Assembly: GCA_021851465.1 (NCBI GenBank)
Contig: JAJZDL010000168.1
Coordinates: 1 to 6,362 of the forward strand
Length of the DNA: 6,362 nt
Origin: Acidobacteriota bacterium
Lineage (GTDB): Bacteria > Acidobacteriota > Terriglobia > Terriglobales > Acidobacteriaceae
Direction of reading: 5' to 3'
Position numbers and translations under genes: made by a program. Shown piece by piece: positions 4,732 to 6,362 of this stretch. The notes beneath the pieces are model-generated. The model saw nothing but the letters and a program-made list of their open reading frames with translations. It was not told the origin of the DNA and made no database searches. Numbering within the stretch: the stretch's first letter is position 1; every line of letters starts with the position of its first letter.

Positions 4732-5682
4732 TCAGCGATTGGAGTCCATAAAGGCCTGGATCTCGTTCATCTCCGCGGCGGAGAGGCGGAGCCTTGCGGC
4801 GGGCCAGACGCCCTCGACCTGCTCCGGGCTGCGCCCGCCCACAATGGCGGCAGTAATGGCGGGGTTGGCCAGCGTCCAGGCAATGGCGACGACGCCCGCC
4901 GAGACGCCGTGGCGGGCACCGATCTTCTTGAGAAAGTCGGCAACCGCAAGGTTGCGGCTCAGCAGCGGCTCCTGATAGTTCGCGGCGTTGCGGCGGAAGT
5001 CGTCCGGCGGCAGGTTGGCGACGCGCTCTTTGGTCATCGCGCCGGTCAGCAGGCCGGAGTGCTGCGGCGAGTAGTTGATCACGCCGATCGAGCACTCCAT
5101 GCAGTAGGGCAGAATCTCCGCCTCTACCGCGCGGTTGAGCAGCGAGTAGGGCGGCTGTAGCGACACGATGGGAGCGATCGCCATGCATCGCTCCATCTGC
5201 GCCACCGAGAAGTTGGAGACGCCGATGTGGCGCACCTTGCCTTCGTGCTTCAGGTCGGCCAGAACACCCCAGGCCTCTTCGATGTCCCTGTCCTCGACCG
5301 GCCAGTGGATCTGGTAGAGGTCGATGGCCTCGACCTGGAGGCGTCGCAGGCTCTGCTCGACCTCGTGGCGGATCTCCAGCAGGGTGCGCCTGATCTCTCG
5401 CTGCTGGTTCCACACCATGCCGCACTTGGTGAAGAGGAAGGGCTTGACCGAAGACTCTTTGACCGCCTTGCCCACCACCTCTTCCGAGTGGCCAAGGCCA
5501 TAGATGGCCGCGGTGTCGATCCAGTTGACGCCGAGATGGATTGCCTTGTGGATGGCCGCGATGGAGGCGTTGTCGTCCTGCGGCCCCCAGGAGTAGGCCC
5601 AGTCGCCGCCGCCGACGGCCCACGCGCCGAAGCCAACCGGCGTGAGCCACATGTCCGAAGTCCCAAGCTGTTTCAGCTTCAT
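4732..5682 (-). CDS. Aldo/keto reductase (IolS-like)
   Basis: Cytoplasmic NADPH-dependent oxidoreductase of 316 aa with a TIM-barrel fold, the normal family length. The catalytic tetrad is visible: Asp56 and Tyr61 in DTAAIYGLGHSEE, Lys86 in FTKCG, and His126 in DLYQIHWP. GVSNFS (154-159) and the cofactor-binding AIVGGRSPEQVE (279-290) are also present. The overall pattern resembles bacterial AKRs such as IolS and general-stress AKRs, but the substrate cannot be named. The ATG at 5682-5680 is chosen over upstream in-frame starts because the family sequence begins there (MKLKQLGTSD) and it has a good Shine-Dalgarno, AGGAAG, 7 nt upstream. The gene diverges from the 4Fe-4S protein gene, with a 210-bp intergenic region. 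Confidence 0.94.
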   Translation of the reverse strand: MKLKQLGTSDMWLTPVGFGAWAVGGGDWAYSWGPQDDNASIAAIHKAIHLGVNWIDTAAIYGLGHSEEVVGKAVKESSVKPFLFTKCGMVWNQQREIRRTLLEIRHEVEQSLRRLQVEAIDLYQIHWPVEDRDIEEAWGVLADLKHEGKVRHIGVSNFSVAQMERCMAIAPIVSLQPPYSLLNRAVEAEILPYCMECSIGVINYSPQHSGLLTGAMTKERVANLPPDDFRRNAANYQEPLLSRNLAVADFLKKIGARHGVSAGVVAIAWTLANPAITAAIVGGRSPEQVEGVWPAARLRLSAAEMNEIQAFMDSNR

Positions 5683-5775
5683 CAGTTCGCTTCCTGTCTG
5701 GATGCTGGCCGGAGTGGGTTTACATTGGCCCCGTACCCCATTGCTATCGTAACCCGTATATCGGTCATAAAGGAC

Positions 5776-5790
5776 ACAAAGGCACTTTGT
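5776..5790. repeat. Short palindrome in the aldo/keto reductase leader
   Basis: ACAAAG (5776-5781) and CTTTGT (5785-5790) are perfect arms around GCA. With a 2-nt bulge the pairing extends to GGAC/GTCC. It is downstream of the predicted reductase promoter and could be an operator or a leader hairpin. Confidence 0.35.
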
Positions 5791-5812
5791 CCAGAGCAGG
5801 CCCGACCCGTGC

Positions 5813-5841
5813 AGTATATGCCCATTCAACCGCGATCTCCA
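5813..5841 (-). promoter_or_regulatory. Probable promoter of the aldo/keto reductase gene
   Basis: On the minus strand TGGAGA (5841-5836; 4 of 6) and TATACT (5818-5813; 5 of 6) are separated by 17 bp, an ideal spacing. Transcription would start near 5806 and give a leader of about 120 nt holding the palindrome at 5776-5790. A perfect 10-bp palindrome GACTTAAGTC (5844-5853) lies directly upstream of the -35 and could bind a regulator of both divergent genes. Confidence 0.45.
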
Positions 5842-5892
5842 GTGACTTAAGTCCTATATGGGGCCGCCGGGAGCGGCTATCGTAGACACTGG

Positions 5893-6362
5893 ATGGATGC
5901 CATGTTGACCACGCCCGCGCCTCCCGCCGTATCGATCGGCCCCAAAGACGGGCCAGCGAAGCTGAAGAAGCCCCTGGCGCGCCGCGCCCTTCCGGACCGC
6001 TCGCAGCAGGTTCGCCGCGTTGTGCAGTTTGCGTTCCTGGCGCTGAATGTGTGGATCGCAATTGAGTTCTCGATGTGGGTGCGATACTTCGACAGCCAGG
6101 GACAGACCCGTTACATCGAGCGGCCGGCCGGAGTGGATGGCTGGCTGCCCATCGCGGGCCTGATGAACCTGAAGTACTTTCTGACGACCCATCGCTTTCC
6201 CCTGGTGCATCCGGCGGCGATGGTGCTTGCCGTCGTCTTCCTGCTCTCCAGCCTGCTGCTGAAGAAGAGCTTCTGCTCCTGGCTCTGCCCGGTGGGAACT
6301 GTCTCCGAGTATCTGTGGAAGCTCGGTCGCAGGCTCTTTCGCCGCAACCTCGCCGTGCCAGA
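5893..6362 (+). CDS. Membrane-bound 4Fe-4S binding protein (NapH/polyferredoxin-like), N-terminal part
   Basis: The first 156 residues of a gene that runs off the right edge. A basic, Pro/Ala-rich cytoplasmic N-terminus (1-42) leads to a membrane segment at about 43-63 (VVQFAFLALNVWIAIEFSMW). A second membrane segment at about 109-123 (AMVLAVVFLLSSLLL) is followed by KKSFCSWLCPVGTVSE, in which Cys128 and Cys132 form the CxxxCP motif of the Fer4_5/NapH-type family. Such proteins carry electrons between membrane quinols and redox partners; typical 4Fe-4S cysteine clusters would be expected further on, outside the window. The start is 5893 or 5902 (Met4); GGA 8 nt before 5902 slightly favours the second, and the longer form is reported. 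A GCCGC/GCGGC hairpin (5863-5877) lies just upstream. The role is not determinable from this part. Confidence 0.82.
   Translation, partial: MDAMLTTPAPPAVSIGPKDGPAKLKKPLARRALPDRSQQVRRVVQFAFLALNVWIAIEFSMWVRYFDSQGQTRYIERPAGVDGWLPIAGLMNLKYFLTTHRFPLVHPAAMVLAVVFLLSSLLLKKSFCSWLCPVGTVSEYLWKLGRRLFRRNLAVP

Overview
The window is GC-rich bacterial chromosome. The protein mix suggests an Acidobacteriota (Terriglobia-like) soil bacterium: an exported DUF2911 protein, a PilZ gene joined to a LuxR-type regulator, and a membrane 4Fe-4S protein with a CSWLCPVG motif. This assignment is an inference from gene flavour and was not tested against a database. No phage, plasmid or CRISPR signature is visible.

Layout. 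At the left edge is the start of an RNase R gene on the minus strand (1-507, cut by the window edge). Next come two convergent tRNA genes, Ser(UGA) on plus at 716-805 and Arg(CCG) on minus at 1001-1077. The roughly 195 bp between them holds a 16-bp-period tandem repeat and an inverted repeat. A secreted DUF2911 protein follows on plus (1261-1842). Its 3' end overlaps by 14 bp the 3' end of a minus-strand MFS transporter (1829-3112) of the sialate/monocarboxylate (NanT/Jen1-like) type.

Upstream of the transporter, and on the same strand, is a two-gene unit: a PilZ (c-di-GMP receptor) protein (3970-4359) and, 3 bp downstream, a LuxR/NarL-type regulator (3184-3966). The regulator's receiver domain has lost the phosphoacceptor Asp (now Glu) along with other catalytic residues. 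This suggests an output protein that no longer depends on ordinary phosphotransfer, possibly working with the PilZ partner. It is the most interesting biology in the window. The MFS gene lies 71 bp further downstream and may be co-transcribed or may have its own promoter.

The 372-bp gap 4360-4731 has no gene. It contains a MITE-like element with about 20-bp terminal inverted repeats (4505-4651), which carries a copy of a common bacterial intergenic repeat at its centre. To the right are an aldo/keto reductase on minus (4732-5682) and, divergent from it, the start of a membrane-bound 4Fe-4S protein on plus (5893 to the window end, incomplete). Several minus-strand genes (rnr, MFS, pilZ) lack a usefully placed Shine-Dalgarno and have a -10-like hexamer 6-8 nt before the ATG, which suggests leaderless mRNAs. 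I see no complete new multi-gene system; the PilZ/pseudo-receiver pair is the best candidate for something undescribed.
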